The notes: generated by a model from the letters alone, not told the origin. A DNA stretch of 64,000 bases from Sinorhizobium fredii USDA 257 (GCF_000265205.3 NC_018000.1:6109001-6173000), one strand, 5' to 3'; numbered from the stretch's first letter, positions 19,493 through 30,161 are shown. Numbers and translations: made by a program.

Positions 19493-19520
19493 TTGCGATG
19501 CACAAGAAAAGTGGTAGTCT
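19493..19520 (+). promoter_or_regulatory. Possible sigma70 promoter for phaZ
   Basis: TTGCGA (19493-19498) and TAGTCT (19515-19520) are 16 nt apart in the 227-nt gap before phaZ. The left part of this gap is unusually AT-rich (around 19425-19450). The -10 is imperfect. Confidence 0.35.
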
Positions 19521-19616
19521 GCAAGGGATTGCGGACACCAAGACAAACACTCGCAAGCCTTGCGTCGGGACCTGGGAGCGGCGCCGAGATTGATTGAACC
19601 GAGGGGTACGCATCCC

Positions 19617-20891
19617 ATGTTCTACCAGCTTTACGAAATGAACCATGCCATGATGGCACCGTGGCGCACGGCGGCGGATGCCATGCGGCTGGCCTTCAAG
19701 AATCCGATGAATCCGGTCTCGCACACTTATTTCGGCCGCGCCGCGGCCGCGGGGCTGGAAGTCTTCGAACGCGCCACGCGTCGTTACGGCAAGCCGGAAT
19801 TCGGCCTGCCCGAAACGATTATCGACGGGCTGCCGGTGCCGGTCCGCGAAAAGATCGTCTGGCGGGCGCCCTTCTGCAACCTCATCCATTTCGAGCGGTC
19901 GCTGCCGAAGGGGCGGACGCCGGACCCGAAAGTGCTGCTCGTCGCGCCGATGTCCGGACATTATGCGACGCTGCTGCGCGGTACCGTCGAGGCGCTGCTG
20001 CCCCACTCCGACGTGTACATCACGGACTGGATGGATGCCCGGATGGTGCCGCTCAGCGAAGGCACCTTCGACCTCGACGACTATATAGACTACGTCATCC
20101 AGCTCCTGCATTTCCTCGGACCCGACACGCATGTGATCGGCGTCTGCCAGCCGGCGGTACCGGTCCTCGCCGCGGTCGCGCTTATGGAGGCGGACAACGA
20201 CCCGCTCTCGCCGGCGTCGATGACGCTGATGGGCGGTCCGATCGACACGCGCATCAATCCGACCGGTGTCAACCAGCTGGCCGAGCAGCGTCCGGTTGAA
20301 TGGTTCCGCGACAATGTCATCATGCCGGTGCCGTGGCCGCAGCCGGGCTTCATGCGCATGGTCTATCCGGGCTTCCTGCAGCTCTCGGGCTTCATGTCGA
20401 TGAATCTCGATCGCCATCTGGTCGCCCATAAGGAGTTCTTCGCCCATCTCGTCAAGAATGACGGCGATGCCGCCGACAAGCACCGCGATTTCTATGACGA
20501 ATATCTCGCGGTCATGGACCTGACGGCGGAATTCTATCTGCAGACGGTGCAGGTGGTGTTCATGCAGCATGCGCTGCCGAAGGGCGAGATGACGCATCGC
20601 GGCAAGCGCGTCGATCCGACGGCGATCCGCAGAACGGCCCTGCTGACCGTCGAGGGCGAGAACGACGACATTTCCGGCGTCGGCCAGACCAAGGCGGCGC
20701 AGACGATCTGCACCAACATCCCGGACTACATGCGCCAGCACTACATGCAGCCGGATGTCGGGCACTACGGCGTCTTCAACGGCTCTCGCTTCCGCGGCGA
20801 GATCGCGCCCCGCATCGTCGCCTTCCAGCGCCAGCATTCGCGCCACTCGAAACCGGTGAAGCAGATCATCAAGGGCGGCAAGTCGGCCTAA
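19617..20891 (+). CDS. phaZ: Intracellular polyhydroxybutyrate depolymerase
   Basis: This 424-residue cytoplasmic alpha/beta hydrolase mobilises stored polyhydroxybutyrate granules. It begins MFYQLYEMNHAMMAPWR, the usual start of this family. Its nucleophile elbow is GVCQPAVP with Cys177 in place of the lipase-box Ser, a known trait of intracellular PhaZ1-type depolymerases. C-terminal GENDDISGVGQTKAA and QPDVGHYGVFNGSRFRGEIAP hold the likely Asp and His of the triad. No signal peptide fits an intracellular role. I chose ATG 19617 because the family sequence begins there. It stands alone between the sugar island and a DUF2852 gene. Confidence 0.92.
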   Translation: MFYQLYEMNHAMMAPWRTAADAMRLAFKNPMNPVSHTYFGRAAAAGLEVFERATRRYGKPEFGLPETIIDGLPVPVREKIVWRAPFCNLIHFERSLPKGRTPDPKVLLVAPMSGHYATLLRGTVEALLPHSDVYITDWMDARMVPLSEGTFDLDDYIDYVIQLLHFLGPDTHVIGVCQPAVPVLAAVALMEADNDPLSPASMTLMGGPIDTRINPTGVNQLAEQRPVEWFRDNVIMPVPWPQPGFMRMVYPGFLQLSGFMSMNLDRHLVAHKEFFAHLVKNDGDAADKHRDFYDEYLAVMDLTAEFYLQTVQVVFMQHALPKGEMTHRGKRVDPTAIRRTALLTVEGENDDISGVGQTKAAQTICTNIPDYMRQHYMQPDVGHYGVFNGSRFRGEIAPRIVAFQRQHSRHSKPVKQIIKGGKSA

Positions 20892-21074
20892 GGGCCGTCG
20901 CCGCCGGGCCGATCCGAATATCCCTCGGACCAAACTGCGGCAGCGATTTGCTACCGCAGAGTCAAGGGCTTGTCCGATTCGCATCCGGTGCATCTTGCAG
21001 ACATCTTCGGTCTTTCCCACATCGTCTTCATCGGGCCGCAACGGGCGGCCCGCTGACTGCGAGGAATACTGAAG

Positions 21075-21500
21075 ATGAACCAATCTGCATTGATCCGTCC
21101 GGACTGGACGCCTGCGACCATTGCATTGATGGTGCTTGGTTTCATTGTGTTCTGGCCGCTCGGTCTGGCGATGCTCGCTTACATCCTCTTCGGCGACAAG
21201 CTGAGGACCTTCAAGAAGGACGCCAACGACAGCGTGGACCGCATGTGCGCCGGCTTCCGCCGGAACCACAAGGCCCAGTGGGCCCACCATCGGACCGGCA
21301 ATGTCGCCTTCGACGACTGGCGCGAAGCGGAACTTACCCGCCTCGACGAAGAGCGCCGCAAGCTCGACGAGATGCGCGAGGAGTTCGACGCCTATGTCCG
21401 CGAGCTCCGGCGCGCCAAGGACCAGGAGGAATTCGACCGCTTCATGCGCGAGCGCAAGAACGGCCGCCCGGGTCCGGCACCCGGCTCCGAAACGAACTGA
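21075..21500 (+). CDS. DUF2852 membrane protein
   Basis: This 141-residue protein of the alphaproteobacterial DUF2852 family has no assigned function. A hydrophobic stretch (about residues 15-43, ATIALMVLGFIVFWPLGLAM) probably forms one or two membrane passes. The rest is a highly charged helix (about 75-130, RLDEERRKLDEMREEFDAYV) that looks like a cytoplasmic coiled coil. It is a single gene followed by a strong hairpin. Confidence 0.85.
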   Translation: MNQSALIRPDWTPATIALMVLGFIVFWPLGLAMLAYILFGDKLRTFKKDANDSVDRMCAGFRRNHKAQWAHHRTGNVAFDDWREAELTRLDEERRKLDEMREEFDAYVRELRRAKDQEEFDRFMRERKNGRPGPAPGSETN

Positions 21501-21515
21501 CCTGACGGAATCGAT

Positions 21516-21543
21516 GTCCGGCGTTTCACATGAAACGCCGGAC
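21516..21543. terminator. Perfect 13-bp hairpin after the DUF2852 gene, containing a ParB-site-like core
   Basis: GTCCGGCGTTTCA (21516-21528) pairs perfectly with TGAAACGCCGGAC (21531-21543) around CA. There is no clear T-run, so it may act as a weak terminator or mRNA stabiliser. The centre reads CGTTTCACATGAAACG, 13 of 16 matches to the parS consensus. Confidence 0.5.
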
Positions 21544-21593
21544 GTCTCGTAGAGGCAGCTGCCAGCGGTCGGCGAATCGGCTAGAAAGGCCTC

Positions 21594-22349
21594 ATGTTTC
21601 CTTCTTTCAAGCGGCGCCGCGGCACTGAAACGCGCCTCGATGTTACGCGTGACATCGAGGTGGCCGGCAAGCTTCTTCCCTTGACCATCCGGCAGAACGC
21701 CCGGGCGACGCGGATGACGTTGCGTATAGAGCCCGGCGGGCGCGCCTTGAAACTGACCGTTCCCGAGGGCCTGCCGGAGCGCGAGGTCAGCGCGTTCCTC
21801 ACCCGTCACCAGGGCTGGCTGATGACCAGGCTCGCGCGCTTCTCCGGCGAGAGCGAAATCGAGCATGGCGGAACGATCTTCATCCGCGGCGTCGCCCATC
21901 GCATCGAAAGAACCGGCCGCATCCGTGGCCTCACCGAGGCCGTGGTCGCTGACGACGAGGCGGTGTTGCGGGTCGGCGGCGCGGAGGAGCACCTGCGTCG
22001 GCGGATTGCCGACTTCCTGAAGAAGGAGGCGCGCTTCGAACTGGAGCGTCTCGTCGCCGTCTATGCCGGCAGGATCGATCGCCGGGTGCGCTCGCTCAGC
22101 TTCAAGGATACCCGCAGCCGCTGGGGTTCCTGCTCCGCCGAAGGCGACTTGAGCTTTTCCTGGCGCATTGCAATGGCGCCCCCGAAAGTCATCGCCTATC
22201 TCGCCGCCCACGAGGTGGCCCATCTCCAGGAGATGAACCACGGCCCCGACTTCTGGGCACTGTGCGAAAAGCTCTGTCCGGACACAAACGACGCCAGGCG
22301 CTGGCTGAAGCGCAACGGCACCATGCTGCACGCGATCGATTTCGGTTAG
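21594..22349 (+). CDS. YgjP-like (WLM/DUF45) zinc metallopeptidase
   Basis: This 251-residue protein belongs to the YgjP/DUF45 family of minigluzincin-like zinc peptidases. The N-terminal half is a beta-rich domain (TLRIEPGGRALKLTVPEGL, FLTRHQGWL). The C-terminal half has the conserved TRSRWGSCSAEGDLSFSWR and the zinc motif YLAAHEVAHLQEMNHGPDFW (HExxH plus a downstream His). Family members lack a settled substrate. It starts at ATG 21594 and lies 136 nt before the GNAT-like gene. Confidence 0.87.
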   Translation: MFPSFKRRRGTETRLDVTRDIEVAGKLLPLTIRQNARATRMTLRIEPGGRALKLTVPEGLPEREVSAFLTRHQGWLMTRLARFSGESEIEHGGTIFIRGVAHRIERTGRIRGLTEAVVADDEAVLRVGGAEEHLRRRIADFLKKEARFELERLVAVYAGRIDRRVRSLSFKDTRSRWGSCSAEGDLSFSWRIAMAPPKVIAYLAAHEVAHLQEMNHGPDFWALCEKLCPDTNDARRWLKRNGTMLHAIDFG

Positions 22350-22485
22350 ATCTGGATTGGGGAAAAGCGCGCGGTTTCCGCCGCAAGGACGTGCCGGCCT
22401 GATTCTTCGCCGGCCAAGAATGTCACATGAGCGTCATTTGATGTTGCTACTGCAACGCGCAGAACGACAATGTGACGGTAAACTC

Positions 22486-23241
22486 ATGCCATCCAGCCTT
22501 CCTTCCAAAGCCGTTCGCTTTGGAAAGCGCGCTTCCAAAAAGGCGCCAGCATCGGCAGCGCCGATCGCGGTGCGCTTCCTGCATCGGGCTGACGTCGATG
22601 CGCTCCTCGTTCTCGAACGGGCCAAATGGACCGGCGCGCAGGCTGCGAGCCGGGCCGATCTCGAGCGGCGCATAGCGGCTTTTCCCGGCCTGAGCATCGG
22701 GGCCTTTTCCACGGAGACCGGCGCGGCGCTTGCGTCGCTCTTCCTGAAACCGGTGACGCCGGAGCAGATCAGAGCCGCACGCACTTGGTCGGAATGCGCG
22801 GCAATTTCCAGTCCCCCGCCCGCAAACGCGCGAGCGCTCTTCGGAATCAGCCTGAGCAGCACGGATGCTCTCGCCGTGCGCCTCATCTTCGAGTTCTTTT
22901 GGCCCTACGCGTTGAAACAGGGATGGCGGCGGATCTATCTCGGCTCGCCCATGCCGGGACTGGCAGCCTGGAGGCGCGCCAATCCGGAGGCGCCGATCGA
23001 CGAGTACGTCTGGGAAACGCACAACAAGCTGCCGCGCGATCCACAGTTGCGCTACTATTATAAGAAAGGCTTCCGCCGGATCGAGGGCTGGAAAGCCGAT
23101 TATTTTCCCCACGAACCGTCCCTCGACCACGCCGCCCTGTTGCGCGCCGACATTCCGCTGTCGTCGGTCTCTCCCTTGTGGACGCTGATGCCGCTGTCGT
23201 GGCTTGAGCGGATGCGCAGTCTCTTGTTCCTGGTTGCTTGA
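22486..23241 (+). CDS. GNAT-fold acyltransferase-like protein of unknown function
   Basis: This 251-residue protein is not assigned to a named family. After a basic, Ala/Ser-rich leader (1-27), the segment IAVRFLHRADVDALLVLERAKWTG resembles the start of a GNAT N-acetyltransferase domain. The C-terminal GWRRIYLGSPMPGLAAWRRA and the tail RYYYKKGFRRIEGWKADYFP look like the closing GNAT strands. A clear acetyl-CoA loop (Q/RxxGxG/A) is missing, so activity is uncertain. I prefer ATG 22486; upstream in-frame starts give an unlikely low-complexity lead. Thirty-nine nt separate it from the FAD oxidoreductase gene, suggesting a two-gene unit. Confidence 0.6.
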   Translation: MPSSLPSKAVRFGKRASKKAPASAAPIAVRFLHRADVDALLVLERAKWTGAQAASRADLERRIAAFPGLSIGAFSTETGAALASLFLKPVTPEQIRAARTWSECAAISSPPPANARALFGISLSSTDALAVRLIFEFFWPYALKQGWRRIYLGSPMPGLAAWRRANPEAPIDEYVWETHNKLPRDPQLRYYYKKGFRRIEGWKADYFPHEPSLDHAALLRADIPLSSVSPLWTLMPLSWLERMRSLLFLVA

Positions 23242-23280
23242 GACTTCCATTCGCCGTTGATTGCAGATCGGGATAGCCTC

Positions 23281-24651
23281 ATGATTTCGAATGACTCCGT
23301 GGCGAACCGCTACGACGCCGACGTCCTCGTGATCGGCGCAAGCATGGCAGGGCTGCTGGCTGCAGCGGCGGCGAGCCAGGCCGGCAAGACCGTGCGCATC
23401 ATCGAGCGCGATGTGCTCGACGGTTCGCCCCTGCCGCGCAAGGGTGTGTCGCAAGGCCATCAGCCGCATGTTCTTCTCTATCGTGGTCTGTGCGCCATCG
23501 AGGAACTGCTGCCGGGGTTCCGGAGCGAGCTTGTCCAGGCTGGTGGCGTGCCGCTCGACACCGGCAATCTCGCCTGGCTCGGCGAACAGGGATGGGCACC
23601 GATCGGCAACCCGGCCTTCGAACTGGTCTCCGCGACGCGCCCCGTGGTGGAAGAGCTCGTGCGCCTGAGGGTGGCTGCCTTGGCTGGCGTAGCCTTGACC
23701 GACGGCGTGCGCATCGCGGCTCTCGAGCGCGACAGCGAAAGACACGGCTGGATCGCCCGAAAGGCGGACGGAAGCGTGCTGTCGGCGCCGCTTGTCATCG
23801 ACGCGTCCGGGCGCGCGTCCCGCCTGCCGTTCTGGCTCGTGGAGTCGGGGTTCGGCGGGGTCGAGGTCACGACCGTCGATGTCGGCTTCGGCTATGCGAG
23901 CCGCATGTACAGAGCTCCGGCGGATCATCTGGCGCCGGCCGCCGGCATTCTCGTTCTTCCAACCCCTTCGAGCCCCATGGGAGGGGTTGCCCTTCCCGTA
24001 GAAGGCGGACGCTGGATGATCGGCGCGGTGGGTGCGGGAGAATGCTGCCCGCCGCGCGAAACCGAGGGCTTCCTGCCTTTCCTCGAACGGCTGCGCGATC
24101 CTGCGCTCGCGGATTTCGCCCGGTCGGCGACCGCTGTCAGCGATGTCGTCATCCATCGCCGGACGGATAATGTGCGCCGCCAGTACGACCGGATGTCGGC
24201 TTGGCCCGCCGGATTGCTGGCGATCGGCGACAGCTTTTGCGCCTTCAATCCGGTTTACGGACAGGGCATCACCGTATCGGCCTGCCAGGCGCTCATGTTG
24301 CGGGACAGTTTCAGGGCCGGTGAGGTCATCGGCGCGGAACACCGCCTGATGCGGAGGCTCGGTCAACTTGCGCAACTGCCCTGGGAGATCGCGACGGGCG
24401 AAGATCTGCGCTATTCCTCGAGCCGGGGAGAATCGACCCCGCTCCAGGCGCTGTTTGGGAAATGGTCCCGGCAGCTCGACCTGCTCGCCGCCCATGGAGA
24501 CCTGCAGGCCCAGCGCGCCTTGGACCGGGTATATCATCTCGTCGGTTCGCCGGTGGGATTGCTTCATCCGCGTCTCTTCTGGTCCGCGTTGAAGGCGTGG
24601 GCGTTCGGCCTACCGCCCCGGCTTCCCCGACCGCTTGAGCGCCCGAGGTGA
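23281..24651 (+). CDS. FAD-dependent monooxygenase/geranylgeranyl-reductase-like oxidoreductase
   Basis: This 456-residue flavoprotein has the PHBH-type fold. A Rossmann loop DVLVIGASMAGLLAAAAASQ at the start binds ADP. KGVSQGHQPHVLL follows, then the second FAD motif AIGDSFCAFNPVYGQGITVS (about residues 320-340). Such enzymes hydroxylate aromatic or lipid-like substrates or reduce isoprenoid double bonds. The substrate here is unknown. Its only likely partner is the GNAT-like protein encoded 39 nt upstream. No transport, regulatory or biosynthetic gene nearby hints at the pathway; trpF follows after about 140 nt. Confidence 0.78.
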   Translation: MISNDSVANRYDADVLVIGASMAGLLAAAAASQAGKTVRIIERDVLDGSPLPRKGVSQGHQPHVLLYRGLCAIEELLPGFRSELVQAGGVPLDTGNLAWLGEQGWAPIGNPAFELVSATRPVVEELVRLRVAALAGVALTDGVRIAALERDSERHGWIARKADGSVLSAPLVIDASGRASRLPFWLVESGFGGVEVTTVDVGFGYASRMYRAPADHLAPAAGILVLPTPSSPMGGVALPVEGGRWMIGAVGAGECCPPRETEGFLPFLERLRDPALADFARSATAVSDVVIHRRTDNVRRQYDRMSAWPAGLLAIGDSFCAFNPVYGQGITVSACQALMLRDSFRAGEVIGAEHRLMRRLGQLAQLPWEIATGEDLRYSSSRGESTPLQALFGKWSRQLDLLAAHGDLQAQRALDRVYHLVGSPVGLLHPRLFWSALKAWAFGLPPRLPRPLERPR

Positions 24652-24793
24652 GGGCGGCAAAAAGCACCGCTTCGTCGAATGTGGTAAGCTTGTGACCTGA
24701 GCCGCAACACCTGGCGGCAACCCTCCTCTTGATTGCCGAGGAAGGCCATGGTTTTGCTCGACTCGCGCGGCATTTCGTGCAAGGTCGCTTCCC

Positions 24794-25464
24794 ATGAAAA
24801 TGGACGTGAAGATTTGTGGATTGAAGACCGCGGAGGCCTTGGAGCACGCCGTGTCCCTCGGCGCTTCGCACACGGGTTTCATTTTCTTCCCGAAGAGCCC
24901 GCGCAACATCGAGCCGGACGATGCCGGTCGCCTTGCCGAGCGCATTCGCGGCCGGGCGACGATCGTCGCCGTCACGGTCGACGCGGACAATGACGATCTC
25001 GACGAGATCGTTTCCGCTCTCAGGCCGGATATGCTGCAGCTGCATGGCGGCGAGGATCCGGAGAGGGTGCTGACCGTCAAGGCGATCTACGGCCTTCCGG
25101 TGATGAAAGCGCTGTCGATCCGCGAGGCTTCCGATCTCGACCGGATCGATCCCTATCTCGGCATCGTCGATCGTTTCCTTTTTGATGCGAAGCCGCCGGC
25201 CGGGTCGGAACTACCGGGCGGCAACGGCGTCTCTTTCGACTGGAGACTGCTCGACGCGCTTGACGGAAGCGTCGATTACATGCTTTCCGGTGGACTGAAT
25301 GCTGAAAATATCGGCGAGGCTGTTGCGCTCACCGGCGCGCGCGCCGTCGATACATCCTCCGGGGTCGAGAGCGCACCGGGTGTCAAGGATTTGAAGCTCA
25401 TGGATGCGTTTTTCGATGCGGTCCGCCGCGCCGAAACCGAACGGCGACGATCAGGGAGCAAGAC

Positions 25465-25468
<4 letters not shown>
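24794..25468 (+). CDS. trpF: Phosphoribosylanthranilate isomerase
   Basis: TrpF converts N-(5'-phosphoribosyl)anthranilate to CdRP in tryptophan synthesis. The 224-residue TIM barrel shows the catalytic Cys in [15 protein letters not shown] at the start. [18 protein letters not shown] (catalytic Asp) and [15 protein letters not shown] with [13 protein letters not shown] (phosphate grip) follow. It is the first gene of trpF-trpB-trpA. It overlaps trpB by 4 nt (GTGA), so the products are probably coupled. The 142-nt gap upstream showed no leader peptide that I could support. Confidence 0.97.
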
Positions 25469-26685
<1,217 letters not shown>

Positions 26686-26690
26686 CGAGT

Positions 26691-27530
26691 ATGACCGCAC
26701 GCATCGAGCAGAGGTTCGCCGACGTCGCGGCGGAAGGCCGCCCGGTCCTCGTCACCTATTTCATGGGCGGCGATCCCGACTTCGCAACGTCCCTGGCGAT
26801 CATGCAGGCACTGCCGAAGGCGGGCGCCGACGTGATCGAACTGGGCGTGCCGTTTTCCGATCCGATGGCCGACGGTCCGGCGATCCAGCTTGCCGGCCAG
26901 CGCGCCCTGAAAGCCGGGCAGACGCTCGCCAGGACGCTCGAACTCGCCCGCCGCTTCCGGGCCGAAGATCAGCGCACCCCGGTCGTGCTGATGGGCTATT
27001 ACAATCCGATCTATATCTACGGCGTCGAACGGTTCTTGAACGATGCGGTCGAGGCGGGTGTCGACGGACTGATCGTCGTCGATCTGCCTCCGGAAATGGA
27101 CGACGAACTGTGCATCCCGGCCCTGAAGAAGGGCATCAGCTTCATCCGTCTGGCGACGCCGACGACGGATGACCGCCGTCTGCCCAAGGTTCTCGAAAAC
27201 ACCTCCGGTTTCGTCTATTACGTCTCGATGACCGGCATCACCGGTTCCGCCTTGCCCGATCCGTCGCTGATTGCCGGTGCGGTGGCACGGATCAAGTCAC
27301 ACACGAAGCTGCCCGTCTGTGTCGGCTTCGGCGTCAAGACCGCCGACCATGCGCGGGTGATCGGCGCCTCGGCCGATGGTGTCGTGGTTGGCACGGCGAT
27401 CGTCAACCAGATCGCCTCGAGCCTGACCGAAGAAGGTCACGTCACCGAGGCGACGGTGCCCGGCGTCGAGGCGCTTGTGCGGGGGCTTTCGGCCGGGGTG
27501 CGGGCCGCACGCCTTGCGGCAGCCGAATAA
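26691..27530 (+). CDS. trpA: Tryptophan synthase alpha subunit
   Basis: TrpA cleaves indole-3-glycerol phosphate to indole, which is channelled to TrpB. The 279-residue TIM barrel shows the catalytic Glu in [20 protein letters not shown] (with the Asp in the same loop). [13 protein letters not shown] and the C-terminal phosphate loop [13 protein letters not shown] sequence ([15 protein letters not shown]) follow. It begins 5 nt after trpB. accD follows after 50 nt and may share the transcript. Confidence 0.97.
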   Translation: MTARIEQRFADVAAEGRPVLVTYFMGGDPDFATSLAIMQALPKAGADVIELGVPFSDPMADGPAIQLAGQRALKAGQTLARTLELARRFRAEDQRTPVVLMGYYNPIYIYGVERFLNDAVEAGVDGLIVVDLPPEMDDELCIPALKKGISFIRLATPTTDDRRLPKVLENTSGFVYYVSMTGITGSALPDPSLIAGAVARIKSHTKLPVCVGFGVKTADHARVIGASADGVVVGTAIVNQIASSLTEEGHVTEATVPGVEALVRGLSAGVRAARLAAAE

Positions 27531-27580
27531 TCGCCCATATTGGCGCGCAGAAGCCGAAGGACAGCTTCAGGAGTCTATAA

Positions 27581-28495
27581 GTGAACTGGATCACAAACTA
27601 CGTTCGGCCGAAGATCAATTCGATGCTCGGCCGCAGGGAAGTTCCGGAGAACCTCTGGATCAAGTGCCCTGAAACCGGCGAGATGGTGTTCCATCGCGAT
27701 CTCGAAGAGAACAAGTGGGTCATCCCGCAGTCCGGCCATCATATGAAGATGCCGGCAAAGGCCCGCCTGAAGGATCTCTTCGATGGCGGAATCTACGAAA
27801 CGCTGCCGCAGCCGAAGGTGGCGCAGGATCCGCTGAAGTTCCGCGATTCGAAGAAATATCTCGACCGCCTGCGCGACAGCCGCGCCAAGACCGAGCTCGA
27901 GGATACGATCGTCGCGGGCCTTGGCCTCGTTCAGGGCGTCAAGCTGGTCGCCGTCGTGCATGAGTTCAACTTCATCGGCGGCTCGCTCGGCCTGGCGGCC
28001 GGCGAAGCAATTATCAAGGCCTTCGAGAGAGCGATTGCCGAGAAGTGCCCGCTGGTGATGTTCCCGGCTTCGGGCGGAGCCCGCATGCAGGAAGGCATCC
28101 TTTCGCTGATGCAGCTTCCCCGCACCACCGTCGCGGTGAATTTGCTGAAGGAAGCGGGGCTCCCCTATATCGTCGTGCTGACCAATCCCACTACCGGCGG
28201 GGTGACCGCATCCTATGCGATGCTGGGCGACATCCACCTGGCCGAACCCGGTGCGGAGATCGGCTTTGCCGGCAAGCGGGTAATCGAGCAGACCCTGCGC
28301 GAAAAGCTCCCCGACGGCTTCCAGACCTCCGAGTACCTCCTGGAGCACGGCATGGTCGACATGGTCGTCAAGCGCCACGACATCCCGGCGACGTTGGCAC
28401 GCGTACTGAAGATCCTGATGAAGAAGCCGGCGGAGGCCGCAAGGCGGGAGAGCGGCTCCCAGGTTTCGGCCTTGCCGCTCGCAGCCCGGGCGTAG
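27581..28495 (+). CDS. accD: Acetyl-CoA carboxylase carboxyltransferase beta subunit with a degenerate zinc ribbon
   Basis: AccD with AccA transfers CO2 from biotin to acetyl-CoA, making malonyl-CoA. The 304-residue product has the crotonase-like core ([57 protein letters not shown]). The N-terminal zinc ribbon, normally CxxC...CxxC, reads KCPETGEMV then [11 protein letters not shown], so only the first Cys remains. I understand this is shared by rhizobial relatives. The start is GTG 27581 with AGGAG upstream. It precedes folC, a pairing common in bacteria. Confidence 0.96.
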   Translation: MNWITNYVRPKINSMLGRREVPENLWIKCPETGEMVFHRDLEENKWVIPQSGHHMKMPAKARLKDLFDGGIYETLPQPKVAQDPLKFRDSKKYLDRLRDSRAKTELEDTIVAGLGLVQGVKLVAVVHEFNFIGGSLGLAAGEAIIKAFERAIAEKCPLVMFPASGGARMQEGILSLMQLPRTTVAVNLLKEAGLPYIVVLTNPTTGGVTASYAMLGDIHLAEPGAEIGFAGKRVIEQTLREKLPDGFQTSEYLLEHGMVDMVVKRHDIPATLARVLKILMKKPAEAARRESGSQVSALPLAARA

Positions 28496-28635
28496 CCGCC
28501 GCAACCCAACGAGCCCTGTATTGAACGTTGCGCGTCCCATCCGGACGCGCATACGTCGTTGTAAGTGTCTTGATTTGCTGCAATTCCGTTCTAAGGAATC
28601 ATCGAGCAGCGGATCATCTTTTGCGAGGCAGGAAC

Positions 28636-29979
28636 ATGACGGCGGCACAGGTCAGCGAGGCGGCGCAGGAGATCGACAAGCTTCTTGCCCTGCATCCCAA
28701 GGGGTTCGACCTGTCGCTCGACAGGATCACGCGGCTGCTCGCCGCGCTTGGAAACCCGCAGGACCGCCTGCCGCCGATCATCCATGTCGCCGGCACGAAC
28801 GGAAAAGGCTCCGTCACCGCATTTTCCCGGGCAATCCTGGAGGCGGCGGGTCTCAGCGTTCATGTGCACACATCGCCGCATCTGGTGAACTGGCACGAGC
28901 GTTATCGGCTCGGCGTCGCGAGCGGCAAGGGTGCGCTCGTCAGCGATCCGGTTCTCGCCGATGCGGTACGCCGCGTTGCGAAAGCCAATGCCGGCGAGAA
29001 GATCACCGTCTTCGAAATCCTGACGGCGGTCACCTTCGTGCTGTTCGCAGAGCACCCGGCCGATGTTGCGATTATCGAGGTCGGTCTCGGCGGCCGCTTC
29101 GATGCGACGAATGTTATCGCCCGGCCGGCGGTTTCCGTCATCATGCCGATCTCGCTCGATCACCAGGCCTATCTCGGCGATCGCGTAGAACTGATCGCCG
29201 CCGAAAAGGCCGGAATCATGAAGCGCGGCTGCCCGGTGGTGATCGGCCATCAAGAGGAAGATGGTGTGCGCGACGTGCTCGTCGATACGGCCGAGCGGCT
29301 CGGCTGCCCGATGTCCGTCTATGGCCAGGATTTCATGGCGCATGAGGAATTCGGCAGGTTGATTTTCCAGGACGAGAACGGCCTTGCGGACCTGCCGCTG
29401 CCGCGCCTGCCGGGCCGGCACCAATATGCCAATGCCGCGGCGGCGATCCGCGCCGTCCGGGCGGCCGGGTTCGACGTTCCGGAAGCGGCGATCGAGAAGG
29501 GCCTGGCCGGCGTCGAATGGCCGGGGCGCCTGCAGCGACTGGCCGGCGGCAAGCTTTCGCACTATGGACCGCCCGCCGCCGAGATCTGGATTGACGGCGG
29601 CCACAATCCCGGCGCCGGCCAGGTCATAGCCGAAGCGATGGCCTCCTTCGAGGAACGCGATCCGCGGCCGCTGTTTCTGATAATCGGCATGATCAACACC
29701 AAGGATCCGGTCGGCTACTTCAGGGCCTTCCTCGATCTCGCCGAACAGGTCTTCACCGTGCCGATCCACGCCTCGGACGCGGGCCTTGATCCGGTGGCGC
29801 TGGCCGCCGACGCGGCCGCTGCCGGGTTGGAGGCCAATGCCACCTCCTCGGTCGCCGAAGCGCTCGGTCTCATCGCCGAACTCACCGAAGAGGACCCCGT
29901 GCCGCCGCGCATCCTGATCGGCGGTTCTCTCTATCTCGCCGGCGATGTGCTCGCCGAAAACGGCACGCCGCCGCGGTAG
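28636..29979 (+). CDS. folC: Folylpolyglutamate synthase / dihydrofolate synthase
   Basis: FolC adds glutamate to dihydropteroate and extends folate polyglutamate tails. The 447-residue Mur-ligase-like enzyme has the P-loop HVAGTNGKGSVTAFSRAILE, then VHTSPHLVNWHERYRL. IIEVGLGGRFDATNVI and the late PGRLQRL-like and WIDGGHNPGAGQVIAEAM segments follow. I chose ATG 28636 (GGCAGGAAC upstream); longer in-frame starts reach back towards accD and lack family similarity. It is separated from trxA by a repeat and a terminator. Confidence 0.95.
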   Translation: MTAAQVSEAAQEIDKLLALHPKGFDLSLDRITRLLAALGNPQDRLPPIIHVAGTNGKGSVTAFSRAILEAAGLSVHVHTSPHLVNWHERYRLGVASGKGALVSDPVLADAVRRVAKANAGEKITVFEILTAVTFVLFAEHPADVAIIEVGLGGRFDATNVIARPAVSVIMPISLDHQAYLGDRVELIAAEKAGIMKRGCPVVIGHQEEDGVRDVLVDTAERLGCPMSVYGQDFMAHEEFGRLIFQDENGLADLPLPRLPGRHQYANAAAAIRAVRAAGFDVPEAAIEKGLAGVEWPGRLQRLAGGKLSHYGPPAAEIWIDGGHNPGAGQVIAEAMASFEERDPRPLFLIIGMINTKDPVGYFRAFLDLAEQVFTVPIHASDAGLDPVALAADAAAAGLEANATSSVAEALGLIAELTEEDPVPPRILIGGSLYLAGDVLAENGTPPR

Positions 29980-30007
29980 TAGGACGAGTTCGGCTCAGCT
30001 GCGTCTG

Positions 30008-30125
30008 CCCTCATCCCGCTGCCGCGACCTTCTCTCCATTTTGAGGGGGAGAAGAAGGGATTTGCCGCGAGCTCTTAAGTCCCTCACCCCGCGAGCAGGG
30101 AAAGGCTCTAAGATCTAGGGTAAGG
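30008..30125. repeat. Degenerate RIME-like intergenic repeat
   Basis: The stretch has the same layout as other copies here: CCCTCATCCC..., an inner CTCTCC...GGGGGAGAAG hairpin, and a later CCCTCACCCC block. It sits between folC and the terminator. The palindromes are decayed. Confidence 0.55.
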
Positions 30126-30161
30126 AGCAAGCTCAAGCCTCGGCTGTCTCGGACGAGCAAG

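Noticed and set aside
19431..22331. 966-codon open frame on the minus strand opposite phaZ, DUF2852 and the YgjP-like gene
   Set aside because: It is antisense to three well-supported genes; long antisense frames are expected in GC-rich codon-biased DNA, and its product has no recognisable domain.
22447..24567. 706-codon minus-strand open frame opposite the GNAT-like and FAD genes
   Set aside because: The FAD enzyme on the plus strand has clear family motifs; the antisense product is Arg/Gln-rich and motif-free.
24652..24793. trp leader/attenuator before trpF
   Set aside because: No short peptide with tandem Trp codons and no terminator-antiterminator pair that I could support.
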